From NCBI GenBank assembly GCA_030549205.1, contig JAUKTV010000027.1, positions 186,001-250,000 of the forward strand: a stretch of 64,000 nt of DNA, written 5' to 3'. This DNA is from Apiosordaria backusii (taxonomy: Eukaryota; Ascomycota; Sordariomycetes; Sordariales; Lasiosphaeriaceae). This document shows, one piece after another, positions 12,708 to 24,224 of the stretch. The notes below the pieces were generated by a model that had not been told where the DNA came from, searched no databases, and was given only the letters and a program-made list of their open reading frames with translations. The translations under genes were made by a program, and so were the position numbers. How positions within the stretch are numbered: the first letter of the stretch is position 1; each line of letters begins with the position of its first letter.

Positions 12708-15700
12708 GTTGGGCAAGCGAGCGAATAAGGGTAGCAGCAACTGCAGTAATGAGAGATGAATGCAACGCTCTGCACAGGTGACAGGGCACAATGGTGGTGT
12801 GGTTTTGGATGCGCAAATACTCGATGGAGGGCATGCAATTATCACCGAGAGTTCTTGGGCGTATTCTCGAGAGCACTTGTAGAATTCTTGGCTCTGATGG
12901 GATCAATATATCCAAGCACCTCACAGCAAAGCTCACAGCTCCGCGCAGTTCCCAGCAACGCCGAACAGCCGCTCACAAAAAGTTCTAGCCCCGCCTTTGC
13001 CGTCAGCTCTGCCTCCACCTCACACTTTTTGACGTGGTCCACTAACGCCGTGGATGGTGGCTGCTCCCGCCCTCCAACACCACCTTCTGCTTTTTCCGAT
13101 TTCTGACCTGAGCACCTGCGCCAAAGGCGGCAGACCGACCGGTCCAGGCACAGGCACAGGCACAAGGCACTCCCGCACTTCCGCCCTTCACCCCCTTCCA
13201 TTTCCACTAACTGAGACTGACTGAGACGATTGACACATCACTGATGAGAACTTTGAGTGCATATGGCTGAGGTGAGACAGAGCTGGAGGCCCAAAGTTTC
13301 CGAAAGTGAACCTATCGTCGTCTTCTTTTCTTCCGCGCACCCTGTCGCTTGTGTAATCGAACGACTCCCCGGTGTAGCACAGGGGGGAGCGGAACTCCGT
13401 TTTCGATGGCACGTCAAAATGGAATCGAGCCAACGTTTTCTTCTTCCGGCACATCCACCCCCCCCCTAGCCCACCGCTTCCACCCACCGACCCGAATATC
13501 CAGCCCCCCCTGAAGCTTCCCCATGTCCCCTGTCCCCTGTCGCTGTCCCTTGTCCTCGGACCCCCCAACCAGAGAACACAAAATCGTGGATGAACCGCGC
13601 CCGCCCCGGTTTTGCAATTATCGGTGTGGAGAGATGAGCCAGGGTGTGACAGAAGTGACCCGTCACATTTTGGCTTGCTTTTATCCAGGAACAGAAATTG
13701 TGTCGAAAACAATAAGGCGAGCATGGGGGCATTGGGTTGGGTCGTGGGAACGGGAACCTCGAAGATCCGACGGCTCACCTCCACCCCACTGCCTGCCCGC
13801 CGTGCCCGGCCTCCACCTCCGCACACCTTACCCCAAGACAATCTCATGATCGACACTTGCACATCACCAACTCGTCGACGTCTCCAAAATTCACCAACAC
13901 ACATGGCGCTATTGAAGCCCAGCGTTCAGCCTTCCAGGTTTAAAGCAGGTTTACACCCTCGTTATCACCCCGAAAGAAGAACAGAACGCCAACTCATGCA
14001 TTCCACCTCGTAAACCGAAAAGCCACTTGAGCCACCGCAAACGCTTGTTCGTCCGTCATAATCACCACCACACGCATCACAAGAAAATTCAAGGAAATTA
14101 GGAAGAAAACACTCACGTGTTTCCTCAAGCGCAAACCTCGGCATCTTCGCAAGCCGGCCAGCCAGAGACATCCGATCTTTTTCGATCAGTGACGTCCATT
14201 GCTGACCACGTCAACAAGCGTTGATCACACCGATTTTCCACCACGAAGCCATCCTTCGGGAATTCCCCGCCTCTTGTTTCTCACATCTCACTTTTCTTCA
14301 AGGTGTGAATCAAGGAACACGCGCACACGCTGAGGTTTGACAACAACACCACCCTAACGCAGGTCAGGCCACACCTTCATCCAGTCAACGTCGACCTCGA
14401 AATAGGGCCCATGATTACACAACCTCAACCCGGTAACGAGCGTAACAACGGGATTGGCTGAAAAAGGGCCGGCAACGAACAACACATACACACACCACCC
14501 GACCGAACTGAAATACGAAGATAGATTGCACCCTGCTTTCCTCGTCACTGCAGAAAAAGGCCAAATGCATGATGCATGCATACTTTATTGTGCAGACCTA
14601 CATGATGTAGCTGTAATGCGAGCTGCGGAGTGTGTGATCAAAGATGCAGCCCTCAGCTCTAAATTATCTGGTCACCAGACACAAAATAGCTGTATGTACG
14701 GAGAAGATCAATAGTGAGTCTCAGTGCCGAAGGCTACCTACCTAGTTTACCAAGATTGACAACACACACACCGGACTATCACATGCATAAGCCATGACAC
14801 CACTATCTTGAAGATGACCTCACTTGGAAGTTCCATTCTGAGCACTTGCAGTCCTGTTGATGATCATGTTTGTGAAAGTTGACCGTCATCAAATCCATCA
14901 CGAGTCTTGTAAAACAAAAATATCATCTAGAAAATAGATTACGTTTACACAACCAATAGGCAGAAAACACACAAACACAAGACACAGAATCCTCCCGTCC
15001 CGAGAAACAGATCTTGTGCCGTATCGTGTTGTGTGCGTCACCCTGTGTTTGTGTTTTCGTCGGTGTGGTTGTACAAAATTGCGGTTCTAAGGGCGACACA
15101 AAGAGAAGCACCGTATGTACTCGAAACATTGTCGCCCTACAGACCCATGTGGTGGAATACAAACATGATTCACAGTCTCACAAGCTTCCTTCTATTCCCA
15201 TATCGGGGCTCAACTAAGGTACCTAGCTTCGCACACACGATTCCTTCAGCCCGGCTTGCGCCTTGAAGTTTGCCCCCAAGATATCATGAACTTTTGCCAA
15301 AGAAAATCAAATTCTAGAACTCAATAATGCCGCAGCCAACACATAGCAGCTGAGCTCGAACTGCAGAGTGGCAGTACACATTTCTCATCACCAATCGTGG
15401 CAGGAGTTGTAAAGGTGGCGCTGGGGCCCGTCCAATCGCCATTGTCGGAGTGGCAATAGTCTAGATCTTGGTAGAGCTTCAGGAGCCGAAATGTCAAAGG
15501 AAGAGTGAGAGTCTGATGATTGATTATACTCGATAACAAAAGTGCCATACATGATGAATTATCAAAGGCTTTGGAGTCTAGAACAGACGGCAGCCTCACT
15601 CAAGTCGGGTACCAACAAAATGAGGCCTACAGGATGCATTTTCAATGCAAAGAGTCAATACAACTTCACGGAAGGTTACCTTAAGAATTCCAGAACTCAA

Positions 15701-16026
15701 TATTTGAAATCCTTGCAGCAATAGTCGATGCATAACGACTCCCGTATAGGTAGACTTCGAACCTAGAACCCATAGACATCATAATAACAATGAAATAAAC
15801 TTCAAGTCTAGACGCCAATGCTCAGTACAAGTCATAGTAGTAGTGAAATTAAACTCCAACTAGCCCCCCCTCTCTAAAGTATGTTACAATCTCCTAGTCC
15901 AGTCTAGAGCCCAACCCTGCCCACCTTCAATCGCCACCACCACCAACCATCACCACCAACCATCACCACCAACCATCACCACCACCATCCCTACTCCATC
16001 ACCACCATCAACAACCATAACCACCA
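12708..16026. other. 3.3 kb intergenic region between the small secreted protein and sph3
   Basis: No gene is supported. The largest open frame on the minus strand (13188-13904) is low-complexity and has no splice partners. Near 15930-16020 there is an imperfect tandem array of 'caccaccaaccat' units directly downstream of sph3. Confidence 0.5.
15935..16020. repeat. CACCACCAACCAT simple tandem repeat
   Basis: Imperfect tandem units built from 'caccaccaaccat' and 'caccatcaacaac' run just beyond the sph3 stop codon. This is a microsatellite-like tract with no coding role visible. Confidence 0.7.
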
Positions 16027-17041
16027 TCAACAACACCCAGCCTCCTCCTCCTCCTCCTCCTTCGCAGCCTCCTCCACATACCCCCCCCAACCCCCATCCC
16101 ACCTCTCATACCCCTCCTCCCCCGTCAAGAAATGCCCCCCCACCCCTCCCTCTTCACCTCCCTCAGTATCCTCTTCTTCTCCTCCCCATCCCCACAAGAA
16201 TGCGCAATAACAATACTCCTCCCCCTCAGCTCCCTAGGCAACATCTTAATATTATCCCTCACATACGCACCCCCCCACTCCCCAGCAGCATTCTCAAACG
16301 GCACCACATAGTCCGCCGAGTCATAATACCCATAATCCGGAAAAATCCCCGGGTTATAAACCACCGTAGCAGTCGGCGACAAAATATCGCGAACAGAGGA
16401 CGAGGCAGAGGCCATGTACTCCACATGCTCAGCGCCAGATGGTGCCTCGTCGAAGAAGATCCCTTTGATCTCAACTCCCTATTTTTCATGATGAAAACAA
16501 GATATTAGACATTGTTCTATAACGTGTGGGTATACAACAAAAAAAAACAAAAAATAGGATACAGTATTGAAAAAAGATAGAAAGAGAGAGAAAGGCTTAC
16601 ACAACCCCCCTTCAACTTTTCCCTCGCCCACCCCTGATACTTCCCAATATCCACCTCCATCTCCCCCAGATCCCTCCTCCCATACCCGCAGTAGACATAT
16701 CCGACAAGTCTGATATTGCTCAACCCCCTCAGCTCGTGCAACACCCCAACATAATTCTCATCCGGCCTCTCCCCCTCCCCCGGGCCATTATCTGGGTTCA
16801 CCACAACAACAAATTCCTGCTGTGGGAACCCCCTCGCAGCGGTGATCAGTGGCTCCCAAGCACCGGGGTGGGGGTAGATGTACAACGGGACCAAGATAAA
16901 CGGTCGTCTTGTCGTTGTTATTGTTGTCTTTGACAAGACCACATCTGACGACGACGACGACGACGACGACAATGCTGGTGACCGGGGCCGGGATGGTGAC
17001 CGTGACCGTGGCGAGCAGAGTTTAGTCATCTTTGATCCCAT
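16027..17041 (-). CDS. sph3: Spherulin-4 family glycoside hydrolase (Sph3-like, GH135), frame broken near 3' end
   Basis: Exon 1 (17041-16601) and exon 2 (from 16478) match Spherulin-4: LVPLYIYPHPGAWEPL, VVNPDNGPGE, PDENYVGVL and the acidic active-site block GIFFDEAPSG. Sph3 of A. fumigatus is a GalNAc-specific hydrolase needed for GAG production. As written, exon 2 stops at 16125. Shifting one base inside the C7 run at 16135-16141 (G7 on the coding strand) opens a tail reading HFLTGEEGYERWDGG and ending at 16027-16029, which resembles the conserved family C-terminus. So either the assembly miscounts this run or the last ~35 residues are really lost. The N-terminus is also unusual: a Ser-rich microsatellite-encoded stretch (~residues 24-33) and no visible membrane anchor. 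It is co-oriented with ega3. Confidence 0.85.
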
Positions 17042-17446
17042 TGTTGAACAAGTAAGTCCAAGGTAATGGGTCCGGTCGGTTGGGTAAAATGCACAGAAAA
17101 AAAAATAGATTAAAAGATGATATTAAATGACGTTGTATTTTGGGGTAAGGTATGTAAAATGGTGGAGACAGAGAGAGATGGAGACAAAGGTGGGGAGACG
17201 TGGTCTATTGACTTTTTATTAGTCTAGTGTAAAAAAAACAAGGCAAGAAAAAACCACCAAAAAAAAGAAATTCGTCCACCGCCAAGTGGAGAACATGTGA
17301 TTTGATTGTAAAAATAATGAAAGCGGGGCCAGGAATGGTGTGCCAGGCCAGGCGCAAGGGGATGGATGATCTTCAACGACATATTCGTATCGGAGCAAAC
17401 ATCGGACTTGCCCCAGGTGCCCAGTCCAGCTCAGCTCAACTCAGCG
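17042..17446. other. sph3-ega3 spacer
   Basis: About 400 bases between two co-oriented GAG genes. It is A-rich, with several poly-A runs on the plus strand near 17100 and 17230-17270, and has no open frame of note. It must hold the ega3 3' flank and the sph3 promoter. Confidence 0.5.
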
Positions 17447-18430
17447 TCACCTAAACACCTTTGTCCTAACCTGCCTCCCATCGCAGTACTCCGCGCCAAA
17501 GTTGAGATTCATCGCCTTGAGAATCGTGCTGAACCCTTGCGCACCGGGAGCATTGCAGTACTCCTCCTTCTGACCCTCGTCCGTGTCAAAAGGCGCGCCG
17601 TCTGGGTACTCAATGTGGAAGACCGGCTTGCCCGCCTCGACAAACGGCGAGAAGATCTTGCAGGCCTTGAACTCGGCGCACTCCTCGTTGACAGCGAACT
17701 GCATCCGCGGCAGTATGGTTTTAACAATGTCGCCGGCGTTTTTCAGTCCGATGGCCATCTTGCGCTTGTGGGACTCGTCGGCCAAAAAAGTCATAAAGTC
17801 GACCGAGTCTCGCGGTGTGAGGTTGAGCCCGTTTTCATTTTGGAAGCCATCGACGTTGTCTGGGTCGACGGCATCGCAGCCCATCCTACTGGCGATGTCG
17901 ATGCGGCCGGCCATGATGTCCCGGATTGCCGGGCTACTGATGTTGATCCATTTCTCGTCTGGCCACCCGTCTAGGACGGAGCCGATGTCCTCCTTAGGGA
18001 ACCGTGACGAGTCAGGACGGTTGGGCTCATAAGACCCGGCGCTGAAGTAGCAGATGACCTTCTTGCCCAGCTTGTGGAGACTCTCGATGACGCGGGTGTT
18101 TTGGTGCACGAACATGTCAATGTCGTACACCTCGACGTCGGGTTCAACAGCAGGGTTGTTGGGGTCAATGTCCAACTTGGAGTTGAGGATGATCTGCCAT
18201 GACGTGTTGACGGCAGGTTGCCAGACGGCGGTGGGTTGGGGAGCTGGCGGTAGTGTGGGCTCTGCGTCGTCCTCTCCGCCATATCGGTTTCTCAGCCCGA
18301 GCCCGAGGCCGAGGCCGAGAATCGCAACGATAATCACCACGGCGGCCACGGCTGCCAGCACCAGCTTTTGCCGGCGTGACAGCCTCGATTCCCTGCTATT
18401 CCTCCGAAACCTGCCCTCTTTGCCCTCCAT
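17447..18430 (-). CDS. ega3: GH114 endo-alpha-1,4-galactosaminidase (Ega3-like), membrane anchored
   Basis: A single exon encodes 327 residues. Residues ~22-46 form one hydrophobic span (KLVLAAVAAVVIIVAILGLG) after a short basic tail, giving a type II anchor with an extracellular catalytic domain. The GH114 core follows: VEVYDIDMF, KVICYFSAGSYE, GCDAVDPDNVDGF (acidic residues around 186-194), AVNEECAEF and the C-terminal EYCDG. Ega3 of A. fumigatus cleaves alpha-1,4-linked galactosamine runs in deacetylated GAG, so this enzyme should trim or loosen the polymer near the cell surface. The ATG at 18430 is preferred because the anchor follows it directly; the frame upstream stays open without domain-like sequence. 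Divergent from agd3. Confidence 0.93.
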   Translation of the reverse strand: MEGKEGRFRRNSRESRLSRRQKLVLAAVAAVVIIVAILGLGLGLGLRNRYGGEDDAEPTLPPAPQPTAVWQPAVNTSWQIILNSKLDIDPNNPAVEPDVEVYDIDMFVHQNTRVIESLHKLGKKVICYFSAGSYEPNRPDSSRFPKEDIGSVLDGWPDEKWINISSPAIRDIMAGRIDIASRMGCDAVDPDNVDGFQNENGLNLTPRDSVDFMTFLADESHKRKMAIGLKNAGDIVKTILPRMQFAVNEECAEFKACKIFSPFVEAGKPVFHIEYPDGAPFDTDEGQKEEYCNAPGAQGFSTILKAMNLNFGAEYCDGRQVRTKVFR

Positions 18431-20793
18431 TCTATGTTGCGGGCCGTGATCGGAAGCCCGGTGGCCGCAGGTGAGGGCGTTGGCGTTAGCGGTGAGGAGG
18501 GAGACGGCGCTGGCTGGCAAACGAGGGACGAGCGCTGAAGTGGTATGGTATTGACCTTGAAACAAGACACGGACGAACGAGGCAATCAGTAAACACTCTG
18601 CGGCGCGTGTAAGAATGCGAGATTCCAATGCAAGTGCCGGAGGAATGATCGGGGCTCGGGTGCGAGGTCGCTTGTGAAGCTTGGCACTTTGGGGTTGGGT
18701 GCGAGGGGCGGGAGTGTGGAATGGAGGCTCAATACCTAGATGGCAGCGGACAGAAGAGACAGGGACTCTCACTTTCAGGCGGGTTTGGCGGCAAAGGCGC
18801 CCTCAATTCTTCATATCCCGCATGCCAAAAAAAGATGGCTTGAGAATACGAGGTTTCGAAATTCGCGGTGGACCAAGACACTCTCGAAAACAGCGGAGAA
18901 AGACAAACCCGCGAGATGGGGTGGATAGCTTCGCCTCGGCCGCTGTCTGTCCTCCACGCGCCGAGTGCTGAGTATGTTTGTGATGGTCGGGAGTCGAGAC
19001 GAGATTTCTTCTTCCCGGTTTCGGTCTCGCCCAGACTCTGGCTGGCGGGCGTCACCGACGAGAGATGGGCGACCTCTGTCTCTTGGGAGGGCTTGGAGGG
19101 GAAGTGTGTTGTGTGCTGTGAGTGTCTGTGATGGCAGGTGGGGTAGGATTCGTGGCTGCCCCCCAGCCGCCTGCAAGCGAACCGAAGCGGAAAAGATGAC
19201 TGCCAAGATTCCAGGTCGACAGGGGAGGGGCGGGCTGGCAGGGGCACAGGGGCAGCCCAAGTAGTGGAGGTGAGCTAGACTACACTTGAGGTCCGTTCCG
19301 AACACCCCATGAAGTCTCTCACGATAACTGCATAACGCTTGGACGAGTGTACCCCCCCCCCCAACTATCGGGGATGCTTCCCTTTTGTCCTGGTTACTTG
19401 CAACCGACGATCTTTCCAGACGCCCCCCAGACGCCCAAGATGACCTCGATGCAACCTCGACGGCCAGGGTCCCCTCCTCTTCCCCACACACTCTTGGCAT
19501 GCTGGCTCTGTCTCTCTCCAATTTTCGCTTTGCTTTTTTCTGCCAGCATCACGTCTATTTCCGGTTGTTGTGGTCGTTGAGCCTGATATTGGCGTGATAG
19601 CCGACGGCTTACATGAGCTGAGATGGGTCCATGTCTTTTATTCTGCATACTCTGCAGTTTTTGCGTTGTTTTCTCTCCCTTAGACTACACTAGCACGAGA
19701 TGACGACGTTCATTCAAGGTCCAAGTCCTGCCCTGCCAGGCTCAGGTGAGTCAAAGCTGGGTCAAGCAGGTCAGGTCAGAGTCGCCATGCATTAGGGCAT
19801 ATTCCGGCTGTCACCGACACATTCATTGGTCCATTTCGAGGAATATTGGTTCTTCGCATTCCTGTCCCCAACGCCCGGTGTGCATCTTGACTTAGCACGA
19901 GGCTCCGAACCACTGGACAGCAATGCCGCTGGCTGCTGTTGGAACCTGGAAAAGAAAAGTTCCCACCGGACGGCCACTCACATACACACTCATGCACTTG
20001 GACCTGGCACCGTTCGTATGATGGAGACCCCCCGGTCGGGTCCCGGGTCGATGTGCGCGTCGTGTTCGCACGGTCGGCTGTTGTTTTCCTATTTTCTTTT
20101 CCCTTGCTTGCTTGCTAGTACTCTCAGTCTTGCGGCCTGAATCCGAATAGGGAAATCCTCTTGTCCGCTGTGGTGCACCGTCAACGCCCCCTTCTCGGCG
20201 TGTCCACGCCGTGCAAGCCGAATCCCACATGTCTTTGCCTTCAGGCACTGGAATTGGAAAAAGAAGAAATTCAATAGTTTGTGCTTCGCCGACGTCACCC
20301 CCCGAAAGCCATCCGGAACACCAAGGACCACATGTCATTTCCTTTTGGGGCCCAGTCTCTAGTGTACACACCTGTTGGAGCTTGATGCCGTAGGGCAACA
20401 AATCCGGCACAGTGCAATTCAATACTGGCAGCTTGTGGCTGGCAAGGGGGGTCATCCAGATCAACCACGTTCACACCTGGGCACATCCACACACATCCAG
20501 GGGTGGCTGCCCGAGCTTGAAAGCTTGCTCACTTCTCACAATCCGAGCGAAAGGCTGAGAAAGAGGGGCGTAGGTCTTGTCGAAGCTGACCGCACTACTT
20601 ATTCGAGATCCAACCCATTCGTTTTAAAGCCAGCACCAACGACACTCATTCCTGTCGCACTTTGTTACCCGGCAGGGAGCTTGCCTTTGCCTCACGGTCG
20701 TTGTTTGGGCCAGTCAGTTGCTATTCAGTCGTTCCCTACTTCTCGCACTCGTTCAGCTTCCTGCTCCTGCTCGGGGCAACACCACCGCCCATC
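18431..20793. other. 2.4 kb divergent promoter region between ega3 and agd3
   Basis: No gene is supported; overlapping open frames on both strands (e.g. minus 18811-19521) are low in complexity and lack motifs. It separates two divergently read GAG genes and should contain their promoters. Confidence 0.5.
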
Positions 20794-23113
20794 ATGTTCT
20801 TCCGCAGGGCTGCAGCAGTTCTCGGAGGTATCTTGGCACTTGGTCAAGCCGCCTGCGTGAACGCTGCCCTCTCCACCTCCAATACCATCTTGGTTCTGGC
20901 CCGTGATGCCGCCTCTGCCAACTCGGCCACCTCTGGCCTCCAGGGCTACGGCATCCCATACCAGGTCCTCCTTGTACCTCAGACCGGCGCCACTCTGCCT
21001 CCCCTCACTGCTTCAGCAGAGTCGGGTAACTATGGTGGCTTCATTGTGGTCAGCGAGTTGGCCTATAACCTTCCTGGCGGTTGGGGCAGTGCCATCACCC
21101 CCACCCAATGGCAAACCATCTACACATACCAAAACACCTTTGGCGTCCGCATGGTGCGTCTGGATGTGTTCCCAAGCACCGATCTTGGTGTCACTCTTGC
21201 TGTTCCCAATGCTGGATGCTGCAACACCGGTGTCGAACAGCTCGTCAGCATCAGCTCGACCACCGATTTCCCCACGGCCAACATCAAGACGTGAGTTTTC
21301 ATTTATCGTATACACCAAATCTCATGAGGTACAGAGGACTAATCACTACATCACATATACACAGCGGCGCGGGTGTAAGCACACAGGGCCTCTGGCACTA
21401 CCCTGCCACCATCACCAACTCTACTCTTGCTAAGCAGGTGGCTGTTTTTGCTCCGTCTTCGGATGGCACCTTCACCACCACCACGACTGCTGCCATCATC
21501 AACGACTATGGACGTCGTAAGCAGATGGTATGGTTCATGTCGTGGGCCACCGACTGGGCACAGGGCCCCAACTTCTTGCAGCACGCTTACATCCACTGGT
21601 TGACCCGCGGTGTCTGTACGTTACTCTCCAGTATCACAGTGTTTCTTGACGTTGTTGCTGACCTCAGTCTTGCTTTAGTCCTCGGAAAGCGCAAGATTTA
21701 CCTGAGCACACAGGTTGATGACATGCATCTGGCCACTGGCTTGTATCGCCCAGTCAACACCGAGTTCCGTGCTCGTGTTAGTGACATGGTCCAGCATGCT
21801 ACTTGGCAAACCAACATCAACACCCGTCTTCCCGCCGGTTCCAACTACTTTGTGGAGATCGCTCACAACGGCAATGGTGACATCGAGAACGCCATCACTC
21901 AGCCCGGCGGAACCACCACATGCAATCCCAATGAGCCCGTGTGGTACGATACACCACCTGATACTCCTCTCGAGTTCCAGAAGCCTTTGGGTACCGGAAC
22001 CAATGTCTGGCCCAGCAGCTGGACAACCTACCCGTGGAGCTTGACTTGCGCCAAGTTGGATCCTCTTGCCACTTGGTTCAACACGAACCCCAACACCTTT
22101 GCCCATCTTTCCCACACCTTCACTCACTTGGAGCTGAACAATGCCACCTACTCGGACGCCGACAAGGAGATCAAGTTCAACAAGGCCTGGCTCCAGCAGC
22201 TCGGTCTCTGGACCGCCAGCAAGGTTTCCCAGGCCGGCTTGGTTCCCCCTGCCATCACCGGTCTTCACAATGGCGATGTCATTCGCGCCTGGTGGGACAA
22301 TGGCATCCGCTACGTCGTCGGTGACAACACCAGACCCCCCCTCCGTCACCCATCCAACTCTTTCTGGCCTCGCATCTCCAACGTCGCCGAAAACGGCTAT
22401 GCTGGTTTGACCATCATTCCCCGCTGGGCTACTACTATCTACTACAACTGCGACACTGCCTTCTGCACCACCCAGGAGTGGATCGACACCTCAGGTGGCA
22501 GCGGCACCTTTGCCAACCTCATCAACGATGCCCGTGCCGTCAACACGCGTTACCTCCTCGGCCTCCACCACGACCCCTTCATGTTCCACCAGGCCAACAT
22601 GCGCACCGGCGATGTTGACACATACACCGTCGGCCCCGTCTCTGGCAAGCTGTCTCTTCTCCAAATCTGGGTCGAGGTCATCACCCAGGAGATGACCCGG
22701 TTGACCAACTGGCCCATCGTCACCAAGAAGCACGACGATATTGGCAAGCTGTTTGTTGACCGCCAGACTCTTGAGTAAGTTTATCCCCAATTGATGATTC
22801 CCCCACGAAACACGCCACGCCGCAAGCCGCCCGGTTTGTGTCACCCCAAAAGAAATTAAATGCTGACCATCAAAATAGCACCTGCGCCCCCAAGCTGCGC
22901 TACAACTACGCCGCAAACGGGAACAGCATCACTTCCGTTACCGTGACTGCCAACGGGAACTCGTGCAGCGTGCCGGTTCCTGTGACGGTTAGGGGTGGTG
23001 CCACGGGCTCTGGGACCACGGTTGATACTGTGGGCTCGGAGCCGCCTATTTACTGGACTACCTTGTCTGGGTCTGCTAGGACTCTGACGTTGAGCTCGCC
23101 GGCTGTTATTTAA
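20794..23113 (+). CDS. agd3: Secreted GAG deacetylase (Agd3-like, CE18)
   Basis: Four exons (20794-21290, 21365-21615, 21679-22774, 22879-23113) encode 692 residues with consistent phases. The start gives a signal peptide (MFFRRAAAVLGGILALGQAA). Agd3 removes acetyl groups from GalNAc in galactosaminogalactan outside the cell, making it cationic and adhesive. Metal-site motifs are visible: QVDDMH with Asp263/Asp264, and HLSHTFTHLE with His392, His395 and His399, followed by GLHNGDVIRAWWDNGIRYVV and the late LLGLHHDPFMFHQANMRT. The second intron (63 bases) is in frame, so an uninterrupted reading would wrongly include it. The C-terminal ~75 residues are Thr/Ser/Val-rich, perhaps a small beta domain. 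It closes the cluster on the right. Confidence 0.92.
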
Positions 23114-24224
23114 ACTGCTGATGTTGGCGACAGTGTGTGCTTTCATTATTTTTAAGGAGCATTTGAGGGATTTTATTGCTATTCGCTTCTTTTTCGAGTG
23201 TTTAAAAAGGTGTATGGTACTGCCTCACGGTGGTGTGTGGACCGAAACTTGAGGACTTGTATACCTTAAGGTACCTTTGAGATGATTTATTCTGGGCACT
23301 GGGGTAAAAGGGGTAGCTGGATTAATTATTGTTAGGGTAAATCATAATTATCTAGTGGTAAATTAAGATTTTGGTTTGATGGACTTGGCTGTTTATCATG
23401 ATGCTGTGATATTACACGTTTGTGTTGAGATATGAGTTGCTTGCTGGTTAATTGGTGTGAATACCTTACTTGGTGTCGCCTCTGCATGTCATAAAGCATT
23501 AAAGACATGAAGGGATATTTGTAGTCACGGTGTTGAGCGTAGGGATGGGATATTGAAGTTTCAATTTAGCATCGTGCAAAGTTGTCGGGCACGTGTGGTC
23601 ATAAACCATTCCAGGACATCACCTTCCAAGCATCAGCTTCCACCCTGTGAAACGTGTTGTATATACATGTCTTCTCAAGGGATATCATCATCACCAAGGT
23701 TTCAATCGGATGGAAATTAGTTCTTAAGACAGCTTCACAGATTGATATTTCATAGGTACAATGGTTTATTGAGCTAGGGAGCCTCTTCATTATGAGTAGG
23801 TAGGTATGAACCGCTGTTTGAACCTAAGTTCCATATCTTCTCTGCCATGATCGCGCCCTGACAATGATTTTTGGGTAGCATGTTTTGCCTGTGCTAATTC
23901 TTTATGACCATCCTATTCCATTTCGAGGTGAAATAGCTTGATCGAACAAAGAGTTCTTTGTCGCGGCATCATCCATCAGCCTCGAACTCCATTCCTTGAG
24001 CTTCACAACACCAGAATGGTCGAAACTTGATATCATTCTTTGTCCCATGCTCCCTTCCTTGGAGCCCCTTTGTCTGCAGAGAAGCAACTTCCGAACAGAC
24101 AGGAATTTGACTCTGAAATCTCGAGATGTCTAAGGTACCTACCTAGCCATCACCACCACCCCAACCACAGCACCAATTTATCACCACCAACTTCTACAAA
24201 CTTACCACAATTACACCACTAAAA
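23114..24224. other. Intergenic, agd3 3' flank
   Basis: About 1.1 kb, fairly AT-rich near 23290-23440, without a supported gene. It marks the right boundary of the GAG cluster. Confidence 0.5.

Noticed and set aside
13188..13904. 238-codon minus open frame
   Set aside because: Gly/Arg-rich low complexity, overlapping frames on the opposite strand, no conserved motif.
18811..19521. 236-codon minus open frame upstream of ega3
   Set aside because: No motif; lies in the divergent ega3/agd3 promoter region.
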